The notes below the pieces were generated by a model that was given only the letters and a program-made list of their open reading frames with translations, made no database searches and was not told the origin of the DNA. Shown in pieces: positions 1 to 11,975 of a stretch of 64,000 bases of DNA. Source of the stretch: Branchiostoma belcheri (taxonomy: Eukaryota > Chordata > Leptocardii > Amphioxiformes > Branchiostomatidae); the NCBI RefSeq assembly GCF_001625305.1, contig NW_017803854.1, forward strand, positions 3,274,931-3,338,930, read 5' to 3'. A program made the position numbers and the translations under genes. Positions within the stretch are counted from its first letter, which is position 1, and every line of letters starts with the position of its first letter.

Positions 1-3000
1 TATAAGAAGTAGCTGGGACCACTTACTATGTCGAATCACTAAATGCTAAAAAGATCGCTCTCCATCAAAATCATCCCCATAGCGCTCAGGAGACAAGGCC
101 TGGACTAAGGCACATTCCTGATTGAGACATCATTAAAACAAAGTCACAGGCTTAAACCCATCCGCTCAGCAAAAGTAGACAGCAGTCAGCAAAACATCAG
201 GGCAGAACTGGGTTATCAAAATAATCAATCACACTTCAGCTCTCCATCAAAATCCCACTCACCTATAGTCCTTCAAGTGCTGCTGTGATCAACAGAACTC
301 CTCTGTCCTGGTTACACAAACTGTTTATGTGTTAACATATAGTTGTTTTCAACTATAGCTGCAAATGCCTTTCAGTGGTGATATCTGTGCATTCAGTCCT
401 TTTCACTGCAGATCAGTCATTCTCTCTTTCTCTCTCCTATCCCTTGATCAGACACATTACAGCAAGACTGATAATGTCAATCACCAGAAAAACTTGAATA
501 ATGACAGTACAGTTGGATTTCATACACTATAATACCCTACCAAAGGTCAGTGCTTTGGTCATTAGCATGTCTATAGCTTGTATTTTCCTTGGATCTCTCC
601 TAGAGTTATTGACCGACTATTAAGTCTGGTTCTAATTGGCCCTGACATTGGAAAGGGCAATGTCCTGCCACATTCGCCAGAAATCAGTCGTTTCTGTAAA
701 TATCACCGGAAGGTTTGAGCTAAATTTGGCCGCCAATGCTGGCAGAGTGCTGGGAATCGTACTGCTTCATTTCAAGTATTGTAAATTTTCAACTTGACCT
801 TCACGAGATTTTGCTAAGACTGTGAAGGTCGTTCAACTGCATCGCAGGATCAGTTTCACCGTCACGTTTCCACTTGGTTAAGCGGCATAGTCATCATAAC
901 CTTGGCTGCTCAAGGTCAACAGCATGTCCATTTTGCATGTATCCAGGTGAAGAATTTGACCTTGAACTTTGAGGCTATGTCAAAGATCATCATTTGAAGG
1001 CATGAGGTTAATGAAGGATGTTTAGTTGAGGGCGGGGTGATGACATTCTTACAGCCTGTAACCAAATCCAGGTGAAACATTCTTGCAGCTGATGACCTTC
1101 ATCAAAGGATCTACAAATCATGAAGCCAACACAGGGAAACAAAATCCCTCAATAGCAGAGGAACTCAAACTTCCTGAAGGACCCAGGAACCGTTCGTCCT
1201 GGAACAGTCCATGGAAACCAATAGTCTCTAAAGGATCCAGGGAAACCAACAATTTATACATCATCAACGGTCCAGGGAAACCCTTAATCCTTCAATGACC
1301 CAGGAAAAATCAATTAATCACTGAAAGACCCAAGAAAATCCTCACTCCCCCAACAACCCAGCAGGGAAACACTCAATTAATTAATATCCTCCAGACACTT
1401 TCTACTGAACAAATTCTGCTTTTGAAAAATTACTCTTCAAGCCTTAAACATTTTTCATCAACATTTAGAACCTTGGACCTTAACACAAATTCTTTGCCCG
1501 GTATTTTGACAAACATCCTACAAATATCACAAACAACCATCACTTTGATAATTCTGAATCCAGGAAAAAGTTTCATGGTCTGCCACGGTGCTGAAAACTA
1601 CAAGACTTTCTATACCAGTAGTACTACAAGCACATTCAAGAATGATAATTATCTACCCATGCTGCTTACCCTATCCGTGAGGAATTCTTGCCTTTAATTT
1701 CTTTAAAACTTTAAGATTTTAAAATTCAAATTAAAAAAAAAGCAAAATTGACATCCTTCTATCAAGATACCCACCTCTCATATTGTCACAAGATGTTTCC
1801 CTTTTGAATCCTCAATGTAAGATCTCTCCCGACATGGTCCAAGGAGTTTGGTGAAAAGTTGTGCCTAGTACCATTAGGAACCACTGACTGGCTGCCCCTC
1901 TTCTCCACTGGCCAACTTCCCCAGAACTGCAAGCTTGCCAGGAATGCAGAAACTTTATAGTTTCCCTCCCAGCTGGACCCCATGCCGAGAAAAACAGCCT
2001 GCCAGTTCCTGGCATGTCTGGGGGAATTATGGGCCAGGTGACCTTGGGTTCTCTGGAGGCTCCTGGGTAATTACGGGGAGTCACGCTGACTGGGAGGGGG
2101 GCTGACACCTTACATCACTATCAGGGGGGAGCTAGCCATGGGGGATAGAGCTATGGAGAAGCAAATAGGAAGTTGGCAGTTTCTCGCATTGGTATGTCTG
2201 GGCAGTGTTCTTGCGAACCTGAAATTTTTTTGCGTCACCTCAATTTTATTTGATGTACGTAGCATCATTCTAGAGCGCCAAAGGTGTAAGGCGTGACAAT
2301 CCTGGGGGGTCTGTTGGCAGCTCCCCTGAGAAAATTTTGAAATCTTGATCCTATTCTATTACATTTTTTCCTGCATTTTGAGGGGTACATTTTGCTGGTA
2401 GACTAAGCTTAGTTGCTTAAAGTTTAATGCCTCTTTCCATACATGTACATGTACCTTCACACACTTTTGTCTTTCAAAGATGACAGATTGGGCAAAATTT
2501 TTGTCCATCGTACCAGGCAAAATTACATCAAATGACGGAAAGATAGACGCTGGCCAGAAGACTGCGTCTGGGAATTATTGGATGGACTCCATGGTCTGAA
2601 CATACAGCATCTGATTATGTAGCTCCTACGGAATTATAGTTGATAGAAAAGTGATATTGGATCCACAGCAGATGTGACGGAGTCAGGAGGATGAGACAGA
2701 GGGAGTAAAGGACACATACACAGACACAACCCTGGGGGGACTGACAGGGATGTGGGCAAGTTGTGAGACATTGGGGTTAAAGAAACCATGGAGCATACAT
2801 GTGGCCCTGGGGGTCTGATCAGAAGTCATGACCGACGTTCCAAGGGGGATGATGAAGGTAGTCGTTAACAATGGAGAAAACACAGCCGTCTGAGAAAGGG
2901 CTACAGGAGAAGTCTCCCAGGGACCCAGCAAGTCACCTCTCCTGCTGCTGGACACAGAGTACTCCCTGAGTCTCCTTCTGACAGCGACGTTGACGCGGAG

Positions 3001-3339
3001 AATCAAGTTGACTCCAGCACAAAAGAACCAACTTCACACAAACATCAGCTTAGTGACTGTGTCGGGCTGCCAACAGTTATCATTACAACTTAACAAGTAC
3101 TTGACTGGGCCCTACCTGATGAGCGTTTTCTTTGAAACATCTCTACAGACTGCTTGGCAACTGTTGCAGCTAACACACCTGCACACTCAGCTTGGCAGCT
3201 GCCAGGCCAGACAACACCTGGCAGTGCACACTTTGCCAATTATTATACCAAGTCAGCACCTGACAGCACCTGAGCACTCACCTTGGCTGCTGTCAGACTT
3301 CTAATATTTGGCATGCAGTATTTACAGTTCAGGATTGAT
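1..3339. other. Left flank, no gene identified
   Basis: I found no recognisable conserved protein here. The sequence is AT-rich with short, poorly supported reading frames. The only open stretch that looks compositionally like protein is 2869-3093 on the plus strand (74 codons, no ATG, rich in Ser, Asp and Pro). The region may hold the 3' untranslated part of the minus-strand gene that ends at 3340. Confidence 0.4.
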
Positions 3340-6300
3340 TTACAGACTATTGCTAATATCTCTCTGGTTGTCCATCGTCTCCGATGATGACTTCTGTGCA
3401 CAGCCCGTCAGGTGGGGTGGATCCTCTGGTGGCTTAATATACCAAAATATATATTATGTATAAAACTTTATCAAAAGTAGAAATTTTCAAGTGGAAAAGC
3501 TGTGGTATACTTGTATTTCATCATTCACTAAAAAGCATTATCAACCAAAAGTGCCTATATTTGACCTATTGCAAGATGTATACTTTTCGGTAGCATGGAA
3601 CCTTGAAAACTTTACCTTTGCCCTTTCGCTGTTGGTGTTCCCCAGTTCCAACATGTACAATTATGATTTATTTTGACAGGAGGAAACTAAGTTTGTATGC
3701 ATGCCAGCACGAGGAGGAAGTTCTAGTAGCACAGTTATGTGGTTTTTCAGGATGTAACCTTTGGAGTGAGCCAGATATGTCTTCGTACATACGATATTGG
3801 GATGTCAGAACTTCCTCTTGGATTCTAAAGTAGCCTAAGGGGACTGGAAAATTATACCACACTCATGTCCAAGAATCTGAACAATATTTATAGAAACAGT
3901 TTGGGAAGGGGCACCTGGCTTTCAGTTGTCTCATACTAGTAACAACGTACCAGCACTACATCGATCATTGAATTCGATAAAGGTCAGGTGCATCTTTCTC
4001 ATTTTCAACATCACGTAAATAAATATTTTGAAATGGATTAGGGAAGTATTTATACCTGACTATAATCCACAGTTACAAATAAAATTCTACATCACATGTG
4101 AGGCACTATTGGTGGTGTCTAGTGACAGGGGGAAAAGCTGCAGCCAGAGAACTTTGTAGTGATTGAAATGATTGTGTAACACTACAGATTACGTAAAAGA
4201 ACTGATGAGTTTTGCAGATATGTACCTCGAAACATTTGGCAGTCTCTTATCAACAACATGATTATAAACTTCAACATTTGGATACGGTCAGGTTTACAGA
4301 ATTTCATGGTCCTTCCCCTGAAGCTACATCTTGGAAACAGCCAGCAAATCAAGTTACGACGTCTCAAGTTTCCCAAAAGGTTATCTTCAATCCCCTTCCT
4401 GTTACCTGGTGTAAATTTGCTGATAGGTGGAAGTGAGTGGGACAGCTGGATTTGGTCAGGAGCGCTGCCTCAGGCAACAGGCATTAGGGTGACTCTCGAG
4501 AACTGCAGTAAGGTTACCGATCAAATACCACAAACAGATTCTTTTCAAACAACATGTACATATTGTTTGTCCAACGTTTTCAATAACAAACTTTGAAGTT
4601 CTATAGCTTTTCATGATCTCAGAAGACACTTACAAAACTTAGTAGTTCATGAGTCAATTTCAATCAAGTGAAATAACAGTGGATGGCCATTATTACACAG
4701 ACATTTTAATACGATCTTGTATAGGATGATAATCATAAAAGGAGAAAATGTGTAAAAGGCTATAGCCTTAGCCTCTATTTGGCATGGCAATTTGTACCTG
4801 AAGTGGAAACTGGTAAAAGACACTTGAAGGCTCAAAGACAGTGACAGTTCCAACAATTCCAGAAGTATCTTTTACACAATCTAATGGCATCTCTTCAAGG
4901 CTTAAAACAAAGTGAAATCCAACAGGTACGCTCACTTGTAGTGCCACTACGAAGTACGCTTTCTAGTTGACACATATCATGATTGCCTGCAGAACATCTG
5001 TGACAGATCAAAGTCATTTCCCCCCATCACATGCTCAGCACATGACCACTATAAATAACACCCACGTTCTTACCTCAGGGCAGGTGAGACCAGAGAACAC
5101 GTGCAAGAAATCAACCGTGACACTGGCCATGTGATGAGACTCAGAAGGGCATGAAAAACAGATCATCCCAATGATAACCAGACTGACGATTCGCTTCAGG
5201 ACCTGTGTCCAATCGCGTGATGTACCAAAATGTTTGTCCAGTACAGACTTGGGCTGACAAACATGACCAACTTATCTGTGAAGTGACGAACAAGTTAAAG
5301 ATGTGTTGGTTCCAAAGTCCAGACTTGGGTCCAAACTGCAGAACTAAACATTCCATGTGTAAGCTTCAAGGAAATGGAGGCTTCAAGAATGATTAACAGC
5401 TGTCAAATTGAGTAGAAGAGTGCCACGATTTCTCCACCTTTCCTTGATGTGCCAACTTTGCAAAATTACTAAAACTTCAATCCTGTGAGATTCCCAGCAT
5501 TAACCTAGTACCTTTTCCTGTAGTTGTCAAGTAACGCTTTGCAATAGGAGCTTACTTATAATGTTAACACACATTTCCCTTGATCAGCACAATAAATAAC
5601 TAAAAGAACCAGGTCAGGAAGACTGGCTCCAAGGTACCATAGGAAGAAGACTGGACAGGAAAGGCCATGTCAGAAACTTTTACTGGTTCCAAAGTTCGGA
5701 GCACAAACAAAATGCCAGGAATGTGGCTGTCAGCAGGCAGGCTACTTTAACTGGCAGATTACAAACTTGTTTTTAAAGCAGGCGACGAAATGTGGAGACA
5801 AGAGACTTAGGAGATTGCCTTGTTTACCACTACAAGACATGCTGAGGCAGAATTTGTCTTGTTGGTTTATCACAACAGGACCCTGTTTTCTGAAATTCTA
5901 GGGCTATTGGTGTGATAAACTCTGGTCCCTGTATCAAAGTCGGTCACACAGTCGGTCAAAGAAAACTGCTGTGCCCAGCACTAAGGATACTACCTTACTG
6001 TGTAACCTCAAGAGGCTACATACAGTCAAAACTGCCCAAGAAGAACTAAGAATAATAAATATTTCTGTTTGTATGTAGGCCTTGACCGTAAAAGAAGTGA
6101 ATGAACTTTGGGACAAATCTGGATTGACATCATATTCAGATTCTAGGAACGATTATAAAGATGAACTAATAGCAATGACAGGACGCATGTTGGTGGTTGT
6201 TTATCTGCTAAGGAACCTACAGTTTTCTTCATGCTCAAAGGTAAAGGTTTTCACCAAGGACATTACTAGTATATATTATAGGGATAATGTCCTTGCTTTG

Positions 6301-8763
6301 CATTCATTGACTTCTTTTCAACTTGTTTATACTGTATAGCCAAGATTTCAGCTGCTGATACAAAGATCAACAGGTTGTAGCAATTTGGTGTTCGGCACGC
6401 GAGCGGGCGATAACACTTGTCACAAGACACCTCCTACTGCACGCGAACAGCTGATAACGGTTGTCTCCAGACGACTCCTGTCACTCCTCTCCCCGCTTCT
6501 GACGCAACCCGGGTCCCCCTCTCACTCTTCCCCTCCATTTCCACGGCAACTACCGCGTCAGGTCGGTTTTGATGAGCCTATCTTTCAACATCTGACCAAT
6601 GTCAAGGCCAGGACTGATCGGCCTGGCTTCTGTCAGGAACAGGCTCAGGCAGGAAACAGAGGTGATTGTAGCCACGTGCTGCACATAGCAGGCTGTGGGC
6701 TGTACTAATTGTGGCCTTCAGCTTTGCCAAGGGCGACTCGGCAGCAACTGTCACATGATATACATGTACACTTGATCACCTGACTATTAGGTGCACATAC
6801 CAGGAACAAAAAAGTTCAACTTAGAGGGTCAAGGTTAATCAAAGAGTTGTCAAAGAAGAGTTGCAAAATGTCCTGACATAAAAAACCCTTCGCACCTGTC
6901 GATAAATATTATGACATTACATGTGCTTGCTTGGAAAAGGTGCTAGCAACCCCTCCTGGTAACTTATTTCACATGACACATGAACTGGCAAAATTTCCCA
7001 CCCTGTCCTTCTTTTCAGAGCTGCAGTATGGAGATACATGTACAGGGGTTCAGCCCTCATACTAGTACGGTAGACTGTTAGGAACCCACTTGCAGTACTA
7101 ACTTTTGCCACTAGGGGGAGATCTTGTATACAAGGTAACACCAGGCCAGTTTGAGCATTTACAATACATACAAGAACATGAGTGAATTATTGATATCCTG
7201 AAACTGAAAGATACTGCTGAGTGCTGATATACTCCTTACCTTAACCATCCATACAAAGAATATTCAAAACTGCTTTGATTTATATACCAAGAAGCTTTAA
7301 ATCATGTTTAGGGTTGTGGTAAAATAATCCCGTATTGCTCCTCCTTTCTCTATAAATGGTACATCAACTCACTCCTCTTTATAAAACATGAAGGTTTTAG
7401 CTGACCGAATGGGAAGTTGTGACTTCTCCATAAATTTTGAAAGGTAAGGCAAGCATGCAGTATAGAAAACCACATTCCAATGACGATCTGGAACAGCCCT
7501 GGTATTATACACCGGTCACCTGTTGCACACCTGTTACACCTGCCCATTGGGTAAAATTACACCTTCACTGGCTTACCATGTAGGTAGTTTCCTCCTGTCT
7601 GGTTTTCTGAGCGGAGAATTTGGATGAGTCGATCCATGTGTACTGCCTCAGGTGGGCAGCAGGTCTCTTTATGATGGAGCAGTGTAAGCTAAGTCTTCTT
7701 ACTCCTAGAACAGAAACCGAGACACAGGAGTTTTGTCTCACACTATTGTAGCCTCCAGAATTAGGAAGTGCCACAATGTTAGAAAAGGGAAGTGGTCTCC
7801 ACAGGTCAATAACTTTGAATAACTCTTCATCTTGTCAACAAGTTTTTTTCTTAAAAACTACTATGGGCCATTCCTAAGTAAAATCAAATCACCGTGGCTA
7901 TTAAGTCCAGTGTCAATATTTTTAGAAATGTATTACTAGTATTATAGCCTTGGCCCAAAATAAGCTGCTTGCTCTTTGAGAGAAATATTTTGAAAGAAAG
8001 GCTGTTGGTGAATCAGTTTCTCTTTGCAAGGTCTCTGACGTTAGCCTGAGTGTCAGCCTTGTTAGCTTTCGTCCGCTACCCAAGGTCCGCTCCCCGCCGT
8101 TGGCCGTTGGCCGTTGGCGGGGAGCGGACCTTGGGTAGCGGACGAAAGCTAACAAGGCTGACACTCAGGCTACTCTGACGTTACATAATGTCCTTGCTTT
8201 TTGTTAAGAACAAGTTTAACAAAGTTGACCACCTGAAAAGATCTAGCTTAGCTAGCAGCAATGTACCAACAGCTGATGGGGGCCTTTTTGGATACAAACA
8301 AAACTCCATTTCCTTATTAAATGCAGAAACACAAATTACTAATTGTTTGAAGAACATTTGAATGCATTCTAGCGTACCCTTAGACTATAAATCTTGCAAT
8401 TTTTCAATAGCGGTTGTCACCACTTCCCTCACGACACTCTATGAAAGACAAAGCTTGTCAATTAACGTTTGACAAGATTATAAATTATGAAACTGACAAA
8501 CTTACAATAAATAGCGGTACCTGGCCGTCTTCTCCGTACCGAAGCTCGTGTCCTTCTTCCTTGTTCAGGAAGCGGAACTTTAGGTGAGTTCTGCTTTGAT
8601 GAAGTGATTAAAACTTTGGGGAATTCCTCCCGTGGGCCGTGGTTGGTTGGGCGGGAAAGTCCCCGTCTTCAGGTCACCTGACAATCACTGCCGTGTGCTC
8701 CACAGGTGTGACAAGCAATCGGATAGACTTCAGGATAGTGGCAGCTGCATGCGGCGGCTTCAT
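3340..8763 (-). CDS. Unrecognised multi-exon gene, exons incomplete
   Basis: Six minus-strand exons with matching splice sites and phases can be read: 8763-8678 (start MKPPHAAATILK, phase 2 out), 8590-8521 (contains KFRFLNKEEGHELRYG), 7666-7577 (contains YTWIDSSKFSAQK), then after a break 5139-5074 (contains VTVDFLHVFSGLTCPE), 4962-4798 (contains VPVGFHFVLSLEEM and FEPSSVFYQFPLQ) and a terminal exon 3432-3340 ending NQRDISNSL-stop. A weaker exon may lie at 7425-7373. Donors are mostly GTAAG-like, and the acceptor of 5139 has a good pyrimidine tract. I do not recognise the family. The start could also lie upstream in the same frame, as far as 8988. Exons are probably missing between 7373 and 5139 and perhaps between 4798 and 3432. 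The 5' end faces OAT, which suggests a shared promoter region near 8.8-9.3 kb. The chain of compatible phases is the main support. Confidence 0.5.
8042..8172. mobile_element. Perfect foldback (hairpin) element with 9-bp target duplication
   Basis: Two 57-base arms, 8042-8098 and 8116-8172, are exact reverse complements around a 17-base loop made of repeated GTTGGCC units. The element is flanked by direct 9-base copies of CTCTGACGT at 8033-8041 and 8173-8181, a target-site duplication. It carries no coding capacity, so it is a non-autonomous element. The perfect arms suggest recent insertion. It lies in the second intron of the unrecognised minus-strand gene. Confidence 0.85.
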
Positions 8764-9329
8764 ACGAAATTTCAACCGTCTCCTCTTTGAGACTCTCCTC
8801 CCCTCCCCCTCCCTGGACCCCGCCCCGGCCCTTCCCAGGCCCGGCCTCGGCCCGCATGCCATGCCGCCCCGGAAACCTCTGCACTGAACGCAGTGGCGGT
8901 GTAAACCACTAGACATCGTCAACAGACTGCAACGACTAACTGTAAACAATGTAAACACGTTAGAAGATCTGAACTCGACCGTGCCCATCTTCTGTCTTAG
9001 ATAACTGTGTACTCGTCATCGAAAGTTGTTTGGTTTAGAAAGTTGTTGAAAATTCCTTAACGTCATGGGAATGTGTGTACTTGGAAGAGTCCAACTGGTG
9101 TGTAGGATTCGGGTGAAAGTAGAATTAATTTAATATTCCGTTTCAAAATACAAATGAGTTATTACTCATCTTTAGGCTTATTTCCAACAATAATTTAAGT
9201 TGCTCTATGTTTTTGTCTTAAGTGAATGGCAAAAGAACTTACGGTGCGAACAAACGGAACTTTATTCAACCTGAAACACCCCTATCAAATTTATAATGTT
9301 CCGTAACCTTTCACCTTATTGAAGTGACA

Positions 9330-9408
9330 ACGTGAGAAGATTCTGCAGAAAGCCGTCTTCGCAGTTTCAGCAGCTTTTCTTCCTCAACAGACCAACACAG
9401 TGCATCAG
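9330..9408 (+). other. Probable untranslated first exon of OAT
   Basis: The segment ends at a strong donor (CATCAG followed by GTAAGA at 9409). The first coding exon has an acceptor (TTTGACCCAG) ending at 11968, only 7 bases before the start codon. A spliced leader exon of about 80 bases is therefore expected. The 5' edge is a guess; transcript data would set it. Confidence 0.45.
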
Positions 9409-9620
9409 GTAAGATTAGAGGTATGTTTTAATGGTGTGTGATGAGTTGGAAAGATGGTTTTAAAACTGAGAACTGAACCATCCTAAAACATACAACTCTG
9501 TAAACGACAGGGGGTGGGGACTTGATTATATGATTTATGATATGACTGGTAAAATGCTTGATGCAGTACATGCAAATTATAGACTGGAGGTGTCTCTATG
9601 TAAGTTATGTGGGTTGACAG

Positions 9621-9759
9621 TAATCTCCAAAGATCTTTCGGTGTCTGCAAAGATTGTATCAAATTGGCCAGACAGTATCCATTAGCCGGACAGTATGTAA
9701 TGGACACTCCTCTGGCCAATGGATACTGCCTTGCCACCGTATGATCTGCTTGGAGATTA
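9621..9759. mobile_element. Short inverted-repeat transposon, family A
   Basis: The 139-bp element starts TAATCTCCAAAGATC and ends GATCTGCTTGGAGATTA, imperfect terminal inverted repeats. It is flanked by a 9-base direct duplication, GGTTGACAG, at 9612-9620 and 9760-9768. Related copies lie at 18255, 30749, 48668 and 51539. It lies in the presumed first intron of OAT. Confidence 0.8.
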
Positions 9760-10009
9760 GGTTGACAGTAGGTTATCAGCAGACAACTATACACACTGCA
9801 GGGGGGTGGGGTCTTAATGATAGGTAAAAGCTGGATAGATGCAAATTATGACCCTTAACTTAAGTAACTCTGCACAGGCATTGGAGAAGGGTAGAAAAAA
9901 AATCTGTGTGAGGTAAGGAGGTAAGGACTGAGGGTGTGATTTATACTTATAGGTACTAACACTGTGACACAGCCAGTTTGTCCTTAATTTTTTCATCATT
10001 ATCGTCACT

Positions 10010-10390
10010 GTTGGCTTAGCATGGTGTAATGGTCAGACTCAGACTGTCAGAGCATTTGGCTTGCAGGGCTCATAAGATAAAATAAGTAGAATGTCAGCAA
10101 AATCTAATTATTTTTCCTTTCCAAGGTAAAGTACTATAACAACGATTTTATTATTTTTATACCACTTAGGTGTTAAGAATATGCTATATACTACTGTACA
10201 TTTAACACCTTTACATACATAAACCTATGAAAATATTTTGGGTGCACCCACAAAAAAATTGTGTGCACAGCTCCAAATTTGTGCACTTACATTGTAAAGG
10301 TGCACATGCACCCAGTATTTTAAGCCCTAGTTAAGAGGTCCTGTGTTCGATCCCGACATGCACCGACATTGTACTATGGACAAATATGGA
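10010..10390 (+). repeat. Possible tRNA-derived SINE fragments
   Basis: An A-box-like stretch (CTTAGCATGGTGTAATGG) near 10015 and a B-box-like stretch (GTGTTCGATCCC) near 10342 resemble the internal promoter of a tRNA-derived SINE, but they are about 320 bases apart, which suggests an interrupted or composite copy. No complete tRNA cloverleaf can be folded. Confidence 0.25.
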
Positions 10391-11975
10391 AAAACACACA
10401 CACAGACAGACACTCCCAAAACAACACATCTGTACACAAACCACAAGGCTGGACTGGAGTAAACATGTAACCTCCTCAGATCCATAGAGATAATTAAATC
10501 ACTGTGCCATGGCCTGGGGCCCAAATAGAAATGATGCAAGACCCAGGTAATGTAAACTAAATTATCAGTTGTGGTGACCTGTATGAAAACAGATTTGGCA
10601 CAGTTCCAATATACATTAGAGCTGCCATTGTTTGATTGTCCGGCCATTGTGTAAAGGAGACTTCAGTGTTATAAGTGATCTATTAGTCTGCGGTTTGCAA
10701 TTGTGTCATGTAAATTGTTTAACACAGCTGTGCTGTGTGATAGGGTCAGACCTGGGACAGACCGGGGTGTGTTAGTGGTGGGTTCAACCTGAATGACCTG
10801 AGGACAGACTGGGGTGTGTTAAGGGTGGGTTCTCTATTTTTTTTAAACCTCCTAGGTTGTAGAAAAACATTTAATTTCAGCCAAGTTTAAATATGTTTCA
10901 CTCCGTTCATATATCAGTCATTACAAGGATACCCCATTTTGTGTTTTGTTCCCGGTGACCACACAGTGCAGTACTACAGTAGCAAGTACTGAAAACACTG
11001 TAACAGTTGTAATAGCTGGGAAACTCTCTCCGGAAAACATCTGGATGGTGGATTTTCAGTCAAACTGTTTATAAAGGAACTATTCCAATCAGACTATGCT
11101 GTAGGTCTCATTTTGATTCATGTGTTTTTATGATCTTGACCATCAGATTTCTGAATTACATTCATGATTCATCACAACCACAAAAAAGGCAGATGTGGTT
11201 TTCTGCATCAGGAAATTCTAATTACCTTTGTCCATGACCTCGTGAAGGTATTAAAATGATACCTATTCTTAAGCTCATCATGAATTAATCACATTAAAGA
11301 TGTGTGGTTGATTATCTCCATTGGGATATCTACAATGTAATGCTGGTAATGTAATTAGGGAGGCTTACAAGGATTAGATTACAGACATATTGTTCCACAA
11401 AGATACCTTCAGTAATCAGTATTACTGATTACTGAAGTAAAGGTATAGTATCTATATGTGAACAATGTGGCCCTGTTCCTTCTCACTTGTGACTGGAAAC
11501 ACTGTTGGCCTTCATGCAGATTGATTTGTATTCCATGCACACAATTCACTGTCCATTACTGATGCCGTGCACATAGTCTCACCCACCAATCTTCCTGAGT
11601 TGGTTTGAATAAGGCCTATTATTTGTAGTAGTAAGTGTGTGTTGAGGACTCTATCATTACTGTACATGGCAGGTATTGCTATAAAATATCATGGGTTTTG
11701 TGTTTGATTTATTGTGAAAAATATCACAGATTTCCTTTCCATGCTACCATGCTACCAGTATGAAACTGGAAGGCTGCATAGATGCATTTTTACACATACT
11801 GTATATGTATGAAACATAAATAGTTTCAGATACCCCTATTATTATACATAAGAAAAGGATGCTATATTTTGACACAAAAAAACTGTAGGGATATCGTCAC
11901 CTCACCTAAATTATTGTATTCTGAAACTTGTAACCGTATGCATTCTGTAATATTGTACTTTGACCCAGGTGAACC

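Noticed and set aside
6082-6240. Plus-strand open stretch between AG and GT, possible exon
   Set aside because: 54 codons without a stop and no partner exons or known motif; not enough to call.
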